Positions 8,470 through 18,306 are shown, counted from the first letter of the stretch. The stretch: 64,000 nt of DNA from Flavobacterium arcticum (GCF_003344925.1 NZ_CP031188.1:1-64000); one strand, 5' to 3'. Made by a program: numbers and translations. Notes: a model not told the origin generated them from the sequence alone.

Positions 8470-9666
8470 ATGGCAAAACTAATCAATCTCAGAACGTTTA
8501 AAGAATTTTTCAGTTCTTCATCAGCAGGGGGTATTATCCTCCTTATTTGTGTAGTAATTTCACTTACTATTGCAAATACTAGCTTAGCAGACAATTTTAC
8601 TAACTTCCTAAGTTCTAAAATAGGATATAGCAGCGATACTGTACACTTGCGCTACCCTGTTATATTATGGATAAATGATGGGCTTATGGCTATCTTTTTC
8701 CTTTTAGTGGGACTCGAAATAAAAAGGGAAATAATAGAAGGTGAGCTTTCTTCTTTAAAACAAGCATCACTACCCGTTTTGGCTGCTATAGGGGGTGTAC
8801 TAGTACCTGCACTTATATACACATTCTTTAACATCTCCGAACCCGATACTGTACACGGTTGGGGTATCCCTATGGCTACCGATATAGCCTTTGCATTGGG
8901 AATCCTTTCGCTGTTAGGTAACAAAGTACCACCAGGTATTAAAGTATTTCTTGCAGCACTTGCTATTGTAGATGACCTTATGGCAATACTGGTTATTGCT
9001 ATATTCTACTCCAGCCATTTAGACCTTACCTACCTTATGTATGCAGGAGGTGTTTTTGTACTCCTTATTGCATTTAACCGTATGGGACTAAAACATATCG
9101 CTTTTTATATTATTCCTGGTATGGTTATGTGGTACTTAATACACCATTCAGGTATACACGCTACAATTGCAGGGGTACTTACTGCACTTACATTACCTAC
9201 CACACCAGATGATAAGGAATCGCCACTAGAAAAACTAGAACACATGCTTGCTAAACCTGTCAACTTCTTAATAATGCCAATATTTGCAATAGCCAATACT
9301 AACATTACTTTTGAAGATGGTATGCTAGAAGGGTTGGGTACCAACCTTGGATTAGGTATTATATTAGGATTATTCTTAGGTAAGCCTGTAGGTATCTTTT
9401 TAATGTCATGGCTATCTGTTAAACTAAAAATAGCCCAGTTACCATCTGGTTCAAACTGGACACATGTACTTGGTCTTGGTCTTTTAGGAGGTATTGGTTT
9501 TACAATGTCTATATTTATAGCTCTACTATCTTTTAAAAGTGTTGCCTACCAAAACGAAGCTAAATTTGCAATATTAATAGCGTCTGTAATTTCGGGTGTT
9601 TGTGGTTACCTACTTTTAAATATGTACAACAAAAAGAAAAAGAAAAAAGACGCAGCTATAGCTTAG
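8470..9666 (+). CDS. nhaA: Na+/H+ antiporter NhaA
   Basis: Inner-membrane electrogenic antiporter that exports Na+ in exchange for protons. The 398-residue protein has about 12 hydrophobic segments and the family hallmark AIVDDLMAIL, whose two adjacent aspartates form the ion site. NDGLMAIFFLLVGLEIKRE and GWGIPMATDIAFALG are also conserved family blocks (each only partly quoted here as motifs). I chose the ATG at 8470, because the upstream ATG at 8449 lies before the promoter -7 box. The coding end overlaps the convergent DUF389 gene by four bases. Confidence 0.96.
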   Translation: MAKLINLRTFKEFFSSSSAGGIILLICVVISLTIANTSLADNFTNFLSSKIGYSSDTVHLRYPVILWINDGLMAIFFLLVGLEIKREIIEGELSSLKQASLPVLAAIGGVLVPALIYTFFNISEPDTVHGWGIPMATDIAFALGILSLLGNKVPPGIKVFLAALAIVDDLMAILVIAIFYSSHLDLTYLMYAGGVFVLLIAFNRMGLKHIAFYIIPGMVMWYLIHHSGIHATIAGVLTALTLPTTPDDKESPLEKLEHMLAKPVNFLIMPIFAIANTNITFEDGMLEGLGTNLGLGIILGLFLGKPVGIFLMSWLSVKLKIAQLPSGSNWTHVLGLGLLGGIGFTMSIFIALLSFKSVAYQNEAKFAILIASVISGVCGYLLLNMYNKKKKKKDAAIA

Positions 9667-11015
9667 TCTTGTGGTACTGTAATTTCGGGCGGGGTAGGTA
9701 TAATTTCCTCTCGCCTGAAAATTGCTACATTCCTAACAGATAATCGCTCATTAAGCCAATTAGTGAGCTTTTCTTTTTGCTCTATAGGCAAATTCTTATT
9801 ATTTATACTTTCATAAATAACGGCAGTAACAGCTACAGCACTGTCCTTCTCTGTTACCATAGTATGATTAGATACTGATAACGATGTTATAGCAGGAAAT
9901 ATAGCATGAGCTTCTTTCAGCATCTGTTTATTATCAAAAGTATTCTTAGCTATTTCATTTTCAAGCTGAATTATACGAAGGTCTTTTTGATTTACTTCAT
10001 TTTTATCACTTTTAATTTCGTTGAGGATATCTCCTTTCAGTACACTTAGCCTATCGGTAGTATCTTGTCTTATTATAAGATCTGCCCCTCTAAGGTATTT
10101 ATTATCATTCATCTCTTTTTTAAATCCTGCAATTTGATTTTTCTCAAATCGGGTAGAGAGAAAAGCAAGTTCTATAATTTTAGGCTTATAGCTGGTTTTC
10201 TTATATACTACAGTACATCCTTTATTTGTAAAATGGTCTTCTATAAATGTGTTGGTATTATTATTAAACTGCTGTTCGCTATATAATGAGTAGGCTAAAT
10301 AACTACTAGGAACTAGCATAACCACGATAAGTGCACTTATAACAATTCTTACTTGTTTTTGCTGACGCTCATCAACTTGTTTTTGCGGTGCATAATTAAG
10401 GTATTTAATAATAAGAAATGTAGATATACCTATAAATACACAGTTGATGCAGTACAAGTAAAAAGCACCAAAAAAGTATGACCATTGTAAGGTTGCCAAA
10501 CCATAACCCGCCGTACACAACGGAGGCATTAACGCTGTGGCTATTGCTACACCAGGTATAGGATTACCTTTCTCAGTACGGGTAACGGCAATAACCCCAA
10601 CTATACCTCCAAAAAAAGCTATAAGAATATCATATATATTAGGCGATGTACGAGAAAGCATTTCGGACTGTACATCTTTAAACGGACTCATCACAAAATA
10701 AAGTGTAGACACCGTTAAACTAACCGCTGTAGAAGTAAGTAAGTTAATTAATGACTTTCGAAGCAAATGAAAATCATATACCCCTAATGCGAAACCCGCC
10801 CCTACAATAGGCCCCATAAGTGGCGATATTAACATCGCTCCTATAATCACTGCTGTAGAGTTTACATTAAGCCCTACCGACGCTATAATAATAGCACAAG
10901 CAAGTATCCAAAGGTTAGCACCTCTATAACTAATGTTCTTTTTTACGCTTTCAAAAACCTTTTCTCTGTCGTCTTCACCATCATGAAGATTAAATAATGA
11001 TGTCAGTCTGTTCAT
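9663..11015 (-). CDS. DUF389 family membrane protein
   Basis: A 450-residue integral membrane protein. The N-terminal part has about six hydrophobic segments and the DUF389 features GAMLISPLMGPIVG and PGVAIATALMPPLCTAGYG. A further membrane segment near residue 225 is followed by a large soluble C-terminal domain rich in charged residues. The function of the family is not established. The gene stands alone on the minus strand, converging with nhaA with a 4-base overlap, and a terminator-like hairpin lies upstream of it. Confidence 0.85.
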   Translation of the reverse strand: MNRLTSLFNLHDGEDDREKVFESVKKNISYRGANLWILACAIIIASVGLNVNSTAVIIGAMLISPLMGPIVGAGFALGVYDFHLLRKSLINLLTSTAVSLTVSTLYFVMSPFKDVQSEMLSRTSPNIYDILIAFFGGIVGVIAVTRTEKGNPIPGVAIATALMPPLCTAGYGLATLQWSYFFGAFYLYCINCVFIGISTFLIIKYLNYAPQKQVDERQQKQVRIVISALIVVMLVPSSYLAYSLYSEQQFNNNTNTFIEDHFTNKGCTVVYKKTSYKPKIIELAFLSTRFEKNQIAGFKKEMNDNKYLRGADLIIRQDTTDRLSVLKGDILNEIKSDKNEVNQKDLRIIQLENEIAKNTFDNKQMLKEAHAIFPAITSLSVSNHTMVTEKDSAVAVTAVIYESINNKNLPIEQKEKLTNWLNERLSVRNVAIFRREEIIPTPPEITVPQD

Positions 11016-11121
11016 ATATAATTAAGCTAGTCTAGTCGTTATAAAAATAGAAAATTATACCATAGCTACAACCATATAACACTACATCAGCAAAATATTT
11101 ATCAGTTTTTGCTATAAACAC

Positions 11122-11152
11122 AAACCCCTCTCCTTAATCTGGAGAGGGGTTT
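11122..11152 (-). terminator. Terminator after ribH
   Basis: Twelve-base perfect stem AAACCCCTCTCC (11122-11133) with GGAGAGGGGTTT (11141-11152) around a 7-base loop, 20 bases past the ribH stop. The T-run is short in both directions, so strength is uncertain. Confidence 0.75.
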
Positions 11153-11171
11153 ATAGTATATGTATCTATTA

Positions 11172-11663
11172 TTATGCTGTTTGCTGTCTCAGGTAAGCCA
11201 TTTTTATCGCAGCTATAGCAGCCTCTGTACCTTTATTACCGTGTACTCCTCCGCTCCTATCTATAGCTTGTTGTAAGTTATTATCTGTCAGTACACAAAA
11301 AATAACAGGAACATCTGTTTGTACATTAAGGTCTTTAATACCTTGTGCTACACCTTCGCATACAAAATCAAAATGCTTGGTTTCGCCCTGTATAACACTA
11401 CCTATAACTATAACCGCATCTACATTTTGAGTCTCTATCATGCGTTTACTACCATAAATAAGTTCAAAGCTACCTGGTACATCCCATCGAATCACATCAG
11501 CTTCATTAACATCATTTTCTAACAATGCCTCAATAGCACCGTTACAGAGTGCATAAGTAATGTTACTGTTCCACTCAGAAACAACAATCCCAAACCGAAA
11601 ATTTTTCGCGCTTGGGATTGTGTTTTTATCGTAGTATGATAAATTTTTATTTGCTGTTGCCAT
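11172..11663 (-). CDS. ribH: 6,7-dimethyl-8-ribityllumazine synthase
   Basis: Penultimate step of riboflavin synthesis: condenses the ribitylamino-uracil with dihydroxybutanone phosphate in the cytosol, usually as an icosahedral shell. The 163-residue protein shows the SEWN substrate loop, the DVPGSFEL region and VIGSVIQGETKHFD with the catalytic histidine. The gene starts one base after the TPR gene stops and is followed by a strong hairpin terminator. The TPR-ribH order is a common flavobacterial arrangement. Confidence 0.97.
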   Translation of the reverse strand: MATANKNLSYYDKNTIPSAKNFRFGIVVSEWNSNITYALCNGAIEALLENDVNEADVIRWDVPGSFELIYGSKRMIETQNVDAVIVIGSVIQGETKHFDFVCEGVAQGIKDLNVQTDVPVIFCVLTDNNLQQAIDRSGGVHGNKGTEAAIAAIKMAYLRQQTA

Positions 11664-11664
11664 A

Positions 11665-12444
11665 CTAATCTTCTGTCATTGCAATATAAGCATCTATACT
11701 AACACCTTCTTGAGATGTACTATAGTTATCTTTAATTTCTTTAAAGTGTTTTGAAGCTTCAGCTTTTTTATCTAACGCTAATGCTGCTTCGCCTGCTTTA
11801 AATAGAAAACGTGGCGTAGTAAGTTCATTTTTACTTTCATTTGCAGCCTTCACGTAATACTCTAGCGCATCTTCATTTTGCCCTAGTTGTGCAAAAGCAT
11901 CTCCTGTAGCACCTGTAGCCATTGCTTTCAAGATATCATCATCTGTACTAAAAGCATCAAACTGAGCTACAGCATCTTTATATTTACCTGTATTAAGGTA
12001 AGCCATACCAGAGAAATAATGTGCAAGGTTAGCCGCATCAGTCCCTGAATAGTTCTCTATAATTCCTAAAAAGCCTAATTTACCTTCGCCACCATTAAGA
12101 GAAAGGTTAAATAGTGAATCTTTTGCAGTTTGAGAATTAACTGCTTGATCAAAGTATTGTTCTGCCTGAAACATTTCATTAGCAGCTTCATCTTCTTTAG
12201 GTTCTACCAACATTTTGCTATATAACATATAACCAATTGTTACAACTGCTATGGCAATTACTACAATGAAGATTGGTTTTTGGTTCTTTTCAACCCATTC
12301 TTCAGTTTTTGACGCACCTTGGTCTAACGAATCAAAAACTTCTTCCGTTGTGCTGTGACCATCAAAACCTTCTTCTGTAGGTTCTACATCATTTACCTCT
12401 TTCGGTTTCGGAGCTTTATATCCTCTTTTGTTGTAAGTTGCCAT
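11665..12444 (-). CDS. Tetratricopeptide-repeat membrane-anchored protein
   Basis: A 259-residue protein with an acidic N-terminal stretch, one hydrophobic segment near residues 56-76 and an extracytoplasmic region with TPR-like helices (LAHYFSGMAYLNTGKY, ATGDAFAQLGQNEDALEYY). The layout, a single N-terminal anchor plus TPRs, resembles YfgM-type ancillary proteins that work with periplasmic chaperones; function is inferred only from architecture. It lies directly upstream of ribH in a two-gene unit and is divergent from recF. Confidence 0.8.
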   Translation of the reverse strand: MATYNKRGYKAPKPKEVNDVEPTEEGFDGHSTTEEVFDSLDQGASKTEEWVEKNQKPIFIVVIAIAVVTIGYMLYSKMLVEPKEDEAANEMFQAEQYFDQAVNSQTAKDSLFNLSLNGGEGKLGFLGIIENYSGTDAANLAHYFSGMAYLNTGKYKDAVAQFDAFSTDDDILKAMATGATGDAFAQLGQNEDALEYYVKAANESKNELTTPRFLFKAGEAALALDKKAEASKHFKEIKDNYSTSQEGVSIDAYIAMTED

Positions 12445-12589
12445 TTATATTATTTTAGTGAGTCGCAAAAATAAAATTTTTATTGAAAATTAAAATATCT
12501 TTTTGTCGTTATTTTTCGATAATTTGCACGTTCTTTAAAAAACACCTCCTTTTTATACAAGGTTCTCACAATCAGAAGCCATTTTTCAA

Positions 12590-13669
12590 ATGTACTTAAA
12601 GAAATTATCCCTCCTTAATTATAAGAATATTGTAGAGTCAGATTATGAATTTGACGCTAAGATAAACTGTTTTGTCGGAAAAAACGGCGTAGGCAAGACT
12701 AATGTGCTCGATGCTATTTATCATCTTGCTTATGGTAAGAGCTATTTTAATCCGTTAGCAGTACAAAACATTAGGCATGGCGAAGATTTCTTCGTGATAG
12801 ATAGTACCTTCGAAAAAAACGACAGAACAGAAAATATTGTATGTAGTTTAAAAAAAGGGCAGAAAAAGGTATTGAAGCGAAACGGGAAACCTTATGACAA
12901 ACTTTCTGAGCATATTGGTTTTATACCACTCGTAATAATATCGCCATCTGACAACGACCTTATTTTAGAGGGCAGCGAAACACGCCGTAAGTTTATAGAT
13001 AGTGTTATATCGCAACTCGATGCACCCTACTTGCAACAACTCATTAATTATCAAAAAGTACTCTCGCAGCGTAATGCTTTACTAAAATATTTTGCGCTAA
13101 ACCATACTTTTGATAAAGATACGCTCTCAATATACAATGAGCAGTTAAACGGACTAGGACATAGTATTTTTGAAAAACGGAAACGGTTTTTAGAAGATTT
13201 TATACCCATTTTTAACCATCATCATGAAACCATTACAGGACAAGCAGAAAATGTAAACCTAGGCTATCAAAGTCAATTACACGATAAAAGTCTTAGTACA
13301 TTGCTTGATGAGAACCTGCAACGCGACCGTGTTTTACAATATACAAGTGTAGGTATTCATAAAGATGACCTCTCGTTCGAAATAGATGAGCACCCTATAA
13401 AAAAGTTTGGTTCGCAGGGACAACAAAAATCATTTCTTATTGCACTAAAATTAGCGCAATTTGAATTTATAAAAAAACAAAGCGGAGTGTCGCCCATACT
13501 ACTATTTGATGATATTTTTGACAAACTCGACGAAACCCGTGTTGCCAAGATAGTACAGATGATAAATAATAAAACCTTTGGGCAAATATTTATTACTGAT
13601 ACACACCCAGAGCGAACTGAAGAAATTGTAAAAGCCACACACCAGAGTTATACACTTTTTAATTTTTAA
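12590..13669 (+). CDS. recF: DNA replication and repair protein RecF
   Basis: SMC-like ATPase that loads RecA at gapped DNA with RecO and RecR. Walker A GKNGVGKT lies at residues 30-37, the ABC-type signature region is in [15 protein letters not shown], and Walker B is [12 protein letters not shown]. The length of 359 residues is normal. It is divergent from the TPR-ribH unit. The DUF2461 gene follows 46 bases later on the same strand. Confidence 0.96.
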   Translation: MYLKKLSLLNYKNIVESDYEFDAKINCFVGKNGVGKTNVLDAIYHLAYGKSYFNPLAVQNIRHGEDFFVIDSTFEKNDRTENIVCSLKKGQKKVLKRNGKPYDKLSEHIGFIPLVIISPSDNDLILEGSETRRKFIDSVISQLDAPYLQQLINYQKVLSQRNALLKYFALNHTFDKDTLSIYNEQLNGLGHSIFEKRKRFLEDFIPIFNHHHETITGQAENVNLGYQSQLHDKSLSTLLDENLQRDRVLQYTSVGIHKDDLSFEIDEHPIKKFGSQGQQKSFLIALKLAQFEFIKKQSGVSPILLFDDIFDKLDETRVAKIVQMINNKTFGQIFITDTHPERTEEIVKATHQSYTLFNF

Positions 13670-13715
13670 CAAGTATCTAAGATTAAATATTTATTTTTAA
13701 ATAAAATTTAAAACT

Positions 13716-14387
13716 ATGCTACCACAACACGTATTTGAGTTTCTCGAAGACCTGAAAAAAAATAACAATCGCGATTGGTTTCAATCACATCAAGATCGTT
13801 ATGCCGAATATAAAAAAGCTTATAAAAATACTGTTGAGGCTTTTATATCCGAGATGAGTAAAGGCGATGAATCGTTACAACATCTTGAATTTAAGAACTG
13901 TTCATTTCGAATTAATAGAGATATCCGTTTTGCCAAAGACAAATCACCTTACAAAACCAATATGGGTATTTGGCTTTCGGCAGGTAGTAAAAACACCAAT
14001 TTAGGCGGATATTATATACACATCGAAAAAGGAGCAAGTTTTATAGCTGGAGGCATACACTCTCCTGACAGTGCTGATTTAAAAAAAGTACGTAGGGAAA
14101 TAGACGGGTTTCATGAAGACCTTGAAGCAATAATCAGTAATAAAGAATTTAAAAAATTATATAACGAACTAGAACGCACTGAGAATAACAGCTTGAAAAC
14201 ATCGCCCAAAGATTATGATAAAAATCACCCTGCTATAGAATTTCTAAAACTAAAAAGTTTTGTTGCCGTTTCTAAGCTAGACGACAAAGAGCTTATGAGT
14301 AATAATTTTATAGAAAATACATCAAAAAAACTACTGGTATTAAAACCATTAGTCGAATTTATAAACCGTGCACTAACTACCGAATAA
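13716..14387 (+). CDS. DUF2461 family protein
   Basis: A 223-residue soluble protein of the DUF2461 (TIGR02453) family. It shows the family N-terminus NNRDWFQSHQDRY and the conserved RINRDIRFAKDKSPYKTNMG region (partial motif), followed by GGYYIHIEKGASFIAGG. No function is established for the family. It lies between recF and murB with short gaps and may be co-transcribed with recF. Confidence 0.88.
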   Translation: MLPQHVFEFLEDLKKNNNRDWFQSHQDRYAEYKKAYKNTVEAFISEMSKGDESLQHLEFKNCSFRINRDIRFAKDKSPYKTNMGIWLSAGSKNTNLGGYYIHIEKGASFIAGGIHSPDSADLKKVRREIDGFHEDLEAIISNKEFKKLYNELERTENNSLKTSPKDYDKNHPAIEFLKLKSFVAVSKLDDKELMSNNFIENTSKKLLVLKPLVEFINRALTTE

Positions 14388-14392
14388 AACTT

Positions 14393-14400
14393 TACTTTTG
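14393..14400 (+). promoter_or_regulatory. Promoter -7 box of murB
   Basis: TACTTTTG matches TAnnTTTG and sits 21 bases before the chosen murB ATG at 14422, giving a very short leader. No clear -33 element is seen. Confidence 0.5.
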
Positions 14401-14421
14401 CGCCATTGCAAAAATCATCTA

Positions 14422-15435
14422 ATGGAGATACTTACACACCACCCACTTAAATCATACAATACATTTGGCATTAGTGCTTTTGCTAAAGAATTTGTAGCAA
14501 CACATACCATAGCAGCACTTAGCCAAGTACTAAAAGAAAGTAGCAATAAAAAACTATTTATACTAGGCGGTGGTAGCAATATGCTACTAACTCAAGATAT
14601 TGATGCGCTTGTTATTCACGTAAATTTAAAAGGTAAACGAATTGTAAAAGAAGATGACAACCATGTATATGTCGAAGCTATGGCTGGCGAAAACTGGCAT
14701 GAGTTTGTATTGTACTGTATAGACAATAATTATGGTGGGCTAGAAAACTTATCGTTAATACCTGGTAATGTAGGTACTACCCCTATCCAGAATATTGGGG
14801 CTTATGGCACAGAGATAAAAGATACTTTTGTTTCGTGTCAAGCTATGAATATTACAACCCAAGAACTTGTTACTTTCACTAAAGAAGAATGTGAATTTGG
14901 CTATCGTGAAAGTATTTTTAAAAACAAGCTAAAAGGTAAATATATCATCACTTCGGTTACGTTTAAACTTACCAAAACCAATCATAAGATAAATACATCA
15001 TACGGCGATATTACCGATAAATTAATTGATAAAGGTATAATAGTACCTACCATTAAAGATGTAAGTAATGCCGTTATAGCCATAAGGCAAAATAAACTAC
15101 CCGACCCAAAAGAACTAGGTAATAGTGGTAGTTTCTTTAAAAACCCTATAGTAGCTAAAGAAGAATTTGAAAAAGTATATATAAACCACCCGTTAATGCC
15201 ACATTATATACTATCGGATACCGAGGTAAAAGTACCTGCGGGCTGGCTTATAGAGCAAAGCGGCTTTAAAGGAAAACGCTTTGGCGATGCAGGTATACAC
15301 GCCAAGCAAGCATTAGTATTAGTAAACTATGGTGGGGCTACAGGACAGGAGCTTTTAGCATTATCCAAAAAAATACAGCATACTGTATATAAAAACTTTG
15401 GCATCAATATAGAAGCAGAAGTTAATATTATTTAA
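14422..15435 (+). CDS. murB: UDP-N-acetylmuramate dehydrogenase
   Basis: FAD enzyme that reduces UDP-GlcNAc-enolpyruvate to UDP-MurNAc in peptidoglycan synthesis. It has the FAD-binding LGGGSNML loop, the SLIPGNVGTTPIQNIGAYG block, the catalytic serine in NSGSFFKNP and the terminal glutamate in NIEAEVN. The start at 14422 (MEILTHHPL) is preferred; an in-frame ATG at 14398 overlaps the -7 box. The protein is then 337 residues, usual for a type I MurB. Confidence 0.97.
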   Translation: MEILTHHPLKSYNTFGISAFAKEFVATHTIAALSQVLKESSNKKLFILGGGSNMLLTQDIDALVIHVNLKGKRIVKEDDNHVYVEAMAGENWHEFVLYCIDNNYGGLENLSLIPGNVGTTPIQNIGAYGTEIKDTFVSCQAMNITTQELVTFTKEECEFGYRESIFKNKLKGKYIITSVTFKLTKTNHKINTSYGDITDKLIDKGIIVPTIKDVSNAVIAIRQNKLPDPKELGNSGSFFKNPIVAKEEFEKVYINHPLMPHYILSDTEVKVPAGWLIEQSGFKGKRFGDAGIHAKQALVLVNYGGATGQELLALSKKIQHTVYKNFGINIEAEVNII

Positions 15436-15467
15436 AAGTTTTTATAGCACAAATTAATAATTGGATG

Positions 15468-15475
15468 TAAATTTG
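15468..15475 (+). promoter_or_regulatory. Promoter -7 box of the glycosyltransferase gene
   Basis: TAAATTTG fits TAnnTTTG and lies 29 bases before the ATG at 15505. This promoter would also serve the overlapping ECF sigma gene. Confidence 0.5.
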
Positions 15476-15504
15476 CCGATACAATTCAAACAGGAAAAGC
15501 CTAT

Positions 15505-16611
15505 ATGCTAACCATTATTTTTTATGTGTTTGTTGGTGTTACTGCACTACAACTGATGTATTACTTAGGTATATTCGGAAAATTTGCTTTTGCTAAATCT
15601 AAACCTGTAACCCCAAAGAAAATACCCGTTTCGGTAATAGTATGTGCTAAAAATGAAGCCGAAAAGGTAAAACAGTTTGTACCACTACTAGCTGCGCAAA
15701 ACTATCCTGATTTTGAAATTGTATTAATAGACGATGCCTCTGCCGATGAAACACTCGATATATTTGAGGAATTTGAAAAACAATACAGTAATATAAAGCT
15801 CGTAAAAGTAGAAAACAACGAAGCCTTTTGGGGCAATAAAAAATATGCCCTTACGCTAGGCATAAAAGCAGCAAGTAAAGAATACCTACTTTTTACCGAT
15901 GCTGACAGCTACCCTGCCACTACTGACTGGATTACACAAATGAGTTCGCAGTTTACCCTAAATAAAACTATAGTGCTAGGTTATGGAGGATATGAAAAAG
16001 TAAAAAACTCTTTCCTTAATAAAATTATCCGATTTGACTCTGTGCTTATGGCAACGCAATATTTTGCTTGGGCAAAACTAGGCAAACCTTATACAGGCGA
16101 AGGCAGAAACCTTGCTTACAAGCGTGAAGATTTTTTTAAAGTAAACGGATTTATAGAACATATGAATGTTCGTACAGGAGAAGATGCCTTATTTATTAAC
16201 CAAGCAGCAATTAAAAAAAATACTACCGTTTGTTTTTCTCCCGAGAGTTTTACGTATTGTGAAGCTAAAAAAACATTTAAAGAGTGGTTTGCACAAAAGC
16301 GCAGGCATAACTATACCACTACATTCTTTAAGACATTCGATAAATTACAACTAAGACTTTATACTATAAGTCAGGTACTGTTTTTTACATTACTAGTTGT
16401 GTTACTCTCTTTTCAATTCGACTGGGAATTTTTAGTCCCTGTAATTGCCCTTCGCTACTTAGTTGCTTGGTTAACTATAGGCTATAGTGCCTCTAAACTA
16501 AAAGAAAAAGATGTAATATACTGGTTTCCTATTATAGAAATAATCCTTATCTTGACAAAGATTAATGTTTTCTTTACCAATCTGTTTTCAAAACCAGTAC
16601 ATTGGAAATAA
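15505..16611 (+). CDS. Membrane glycosyltransferase, family 2
   Basis: A 368-residue inner-membrane glycosyltransferase. One N-terminal membrane segment (about 3-22) is followed by a GT-A catalytic domain with VIVCAKNEAE, LIDDASADET and the metal-binding DADSYP, and then an acidic TGEDALF loop and RRHNYTTTF near the expected QxxRW position. Two or three hydrophobic segments end the protein. The acceptor and sugar are unknown; a surface glycan or lipid is likely. The last ten bases overlap the TTG-started ECF sigma gene. Confidence 0.88.
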   Translation: MLTIIFYVFVGVTALQLMYYLGIFGKFAFAKSKPVTPKKIPVSVIVCAKNEAEKVKQFVPLLAAQNYPDFEIVLIDDASADETLDIFEEFEKQYSNIKLVKVENNEAFWGNKKYALTLGIKAASKEYLLFTDADSYPATTDWITQMSSQFTLNKTIVLGYGGYEKVKNSFLNKIIRFDSVLMATQYFAWAKLGKPYTGEGRNLAYKREDFFKVNGFIEHMNVRTGEDALFINQAAIKKNTTVCFSPESFTYCEAKKTFKEWFAQKRRHNYTTTFFKTFDKLQLRLYTISQVLFFTLLVVLLSFQFDWEFLVPVIALRYLVAWLTIGYSASKLKEKDVIYWFPIIEIILILTKINVFFTNLFSKPVHWK

Positions 16612-17177
16612 ATTCACAACTTATACAAAGCAACATAGAAAAAGCCCAAAAAGGCGATCAAGTTGCCTTTACCTATCTGCTTGATTTTTTTTGGAATGAA
16701 GTATATGGTTTTATGCTAAAACGCACTCATAATGAAACCGATACAGAAGACATTGTTATAGAAACTTTTGCTAAAGCTTTTGATAAGATTGCAACTTACA
16801 ATCCTGATTATGCTTTTAATACATGGTTAATATCTATTGCGAAAAACGCACATATAGATATGCTTCGCAAAAAGAAATCCTCTTTATTTATAGACATTAG
16901 CGAAGATGACGACAGGCGAGCCTATAATATTGCTGACGATTCACTTTCGGCAGAAGATGAACTAATACAAGAACAAAACCTTTCTAGTTTATTAGAGTGT
17001 ATTAAAAAACTAAAACCACAATATCAAGAAGTAATACAGCTTCGTTATTTTCAAGAACTGAGCTATCAGGAAATTGCAGAACAGGTGGGCGAACCACTTA
17101 ATAACATAAAAGTAAAGCTGCTAAGAGCCAAAAAATTACTTGCCGAGATTATCAAAAATAAAAAAGAAGATTGTTAA
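16602..17177 (+). CDS. ECF-type RNA polymerase sigma factor (TTG start)
   Basis: A 191-residue sigma-70 family factor with region 2 (IVIETFAKAFDKIATY, FNTWLISIAKNAHIDMLR) and region 4 (YQEVIQLRYFQELSYQEIAEQ, partial motif). The start is a TTG at 16602 inside the end of the glycosyltransferase gene. No ATG occurs before about residue 38, which lies inside region 2, so a non-ATG start is required. No anti-sigma gene follows; the next gene encodes a TonB-like protein. It is probably translated by coupling to the upstream gene. Confidence 0.9.
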   Translation: MEINSQLIQSNIEKAQKGDQVAFTYLLDFFWNEVYGFMLKRTHNETDTEDIVIETFAKAFDKIATYNPDYAFNTWLISIAKNAHIDMLRKKKSSLFIDISEDDDRRAYNIADDSLSAEDELIQEQNLSSLLECIKKLKPQYQEVIQLRYFQELSYQEIAEQVGEPLNNIKVKLLRAKKLLAEIIKNKKEDC

Positions 17178-17189
17178 ACACTCCTTTTA

Positions 17190-17214
17190 TATAGTGTAAC
17201 TAAAACACACTATA
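17190..17214. other. Small intergenic hairpin after the ECF sigma gene
   Basis: TATAGTGT (17190-17197) pairs with ACACTATA (17207-17214) around a 9-base loop, 12 bases past the sigma factor stop. It has no T-run, so it may be a weak terminator, an mRNA-stability element or an operator in front of the TonB-like gene. Confidence 0.35.
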
Positions 17215-17340
17215 CATAATTATCTAATAAAAATACAGCATCCTTACTTTTCAGTATTTTATGATTTTACTTACAATAAATTAAACCACTACAACGTTTT
17301 AGTAATATATCTTTTATTAATCAACCTAAATCATATTATT

Positions 17341-18204
17341 ATGTCAAAAGTAAACGTTTTCAATCAAGGATGGATTGACCTTGTATTTGAAGGTCGAAAT
17401 AAACAATATGGTGCCTATCAGCTACGCCAACAAGAATCAAGAACTACCATTATTGCACTAATTACAGGTATTGCGTTAATTTTAGCATTAGTAAGCATAC
17501 CTGCTGCTATAAATTATTTTAACCCTCAAGAACCTATTGTTAGCGATAATTCAGGACCAACGCTGATAGAGCCTAAAATCATAGATGAAAGCATATATAA
17601 AATACCTGAAGAGCCTAAACCCGAACCGGCTAAACCTGAGCCAATAATCGAGGAGCCCGCAGCAGCTGCACCCGTAACACCTGAGCCAACAATAAGGTTT
17701 CGACCTGTTGAAGCGGTTTCTACACCTGTTGTAATTCAAACACCTACTACTGAGCAAGTAAATACAACACAAACTTCATCCGTTACAAGTGAGGGCGATG
17801 GTAGTGGTAACTTTTCTACAGGAGTAACAAGCCATAATGGTATAGAAGGCGGTACTGGAACAGGAACAGACCCTAACGGAACAGGCGAAGCAGTTAATCT
17901 GGCAATTCTTGATGAAGCACCTTCGTTCCCTGGAGGTATCGAAAAGTTTTATAGAAAAGTGGGTAGAGAATTTAATATACCTGAAACAGGAAATGCGACT
18001 ACACTAAAAGTATATATATCTTTTGTAGTAGAAAAAGACGGAACTATGTCTAATATAAAAGTATTGCGCGACCCTGGTTATGGAGCTGGTAAAGAAGCTA
18101 TACGCGTTTTAAAATCAATTAGAACAAAATGGAAACCGGGTAAAATGAAAGGTCAAGCAGTAAGAACTGCCTATAACCTCCCGATAACTCTTAATATAAA
18201 ATAA
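17341..18204 (+). CDS. TonB-family energy transducer
   Basis: A 287-residue protein with the Bacteroidetes TonB N-terminus (FEGRNKQYGAYQLR), a single membrane segment at about 35-57, a proline- and glutamate-rich periplasmic spacer (about 80-120), a low-complexity Ser/Thr/Gly region and a C-terminal TonB domain (about 195-287, with FPGGIEKFYR and AIRVLKSIRTKWKPG). Such proteins pass proton-motive force from ExbB/ExbD to outer-membrane receptors. No exbB or exbD is in the window. A strong terminator follows at once. Confidence 0.92.
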   Translation: MSKVNVFNQGWIDLVFEGRNKQYGAYQLRQQESRTTIIALITGIALILALVSIPAAINYFNPQEPIVSDNSGPTLIEPKIIDESIYKIPEEPKPEPAKPEPIIEEPAAAAPVTPEPTIRFRPVEAVSTPVVIQTPTTEQVNTTQTSSVTSEGDGSGNFSTGVTSHNGIEGGTGTGTDPNGTGEAVNLAILDEAPSFPGGIEKFYRKVGREFNIPETGNATTLKVYISFVVEKDGTMSNIKVLRDPGYGAGKEAIRVLKSIRTKWKPGKMKGQAVRTAYNLPITLNIK

Positions 18205-18205
18205 C

Positions 18206-18233
18206 AAAAAGCTCCCAAAAGGGAGCTTTTTTT
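18206..18233 (+). terminator. Rho-independent terminator after the TonB-like gene
   Basis: Stem AAAAAGCTCCC / GGGAGCTTTTT with a 4-base AAAA loop followed by a T-run, starting two bases after the stop codon. Confidence 0.92.
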
Positions 18234-18280
18234 AAGCCTTACATAAAAAGCAAGTTTTCGGCAAATCCATAAATAAACGT

Positions 18281-18288
18281 TATCTTTG
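18281..18288 (+). promoter_or_regulatory. Promoter -7 box of lipA
   Basis: TATCTTTG matches TAnnTTTG and lies 18 bases before the ATG at 18307. An in-frame TTG at 18286 falls inside this box and is therefore not a credible start. Confidence 0.55.
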
Positions 18289-18306
18289 CCTTCTAAAGTT
18301 TTGAGC

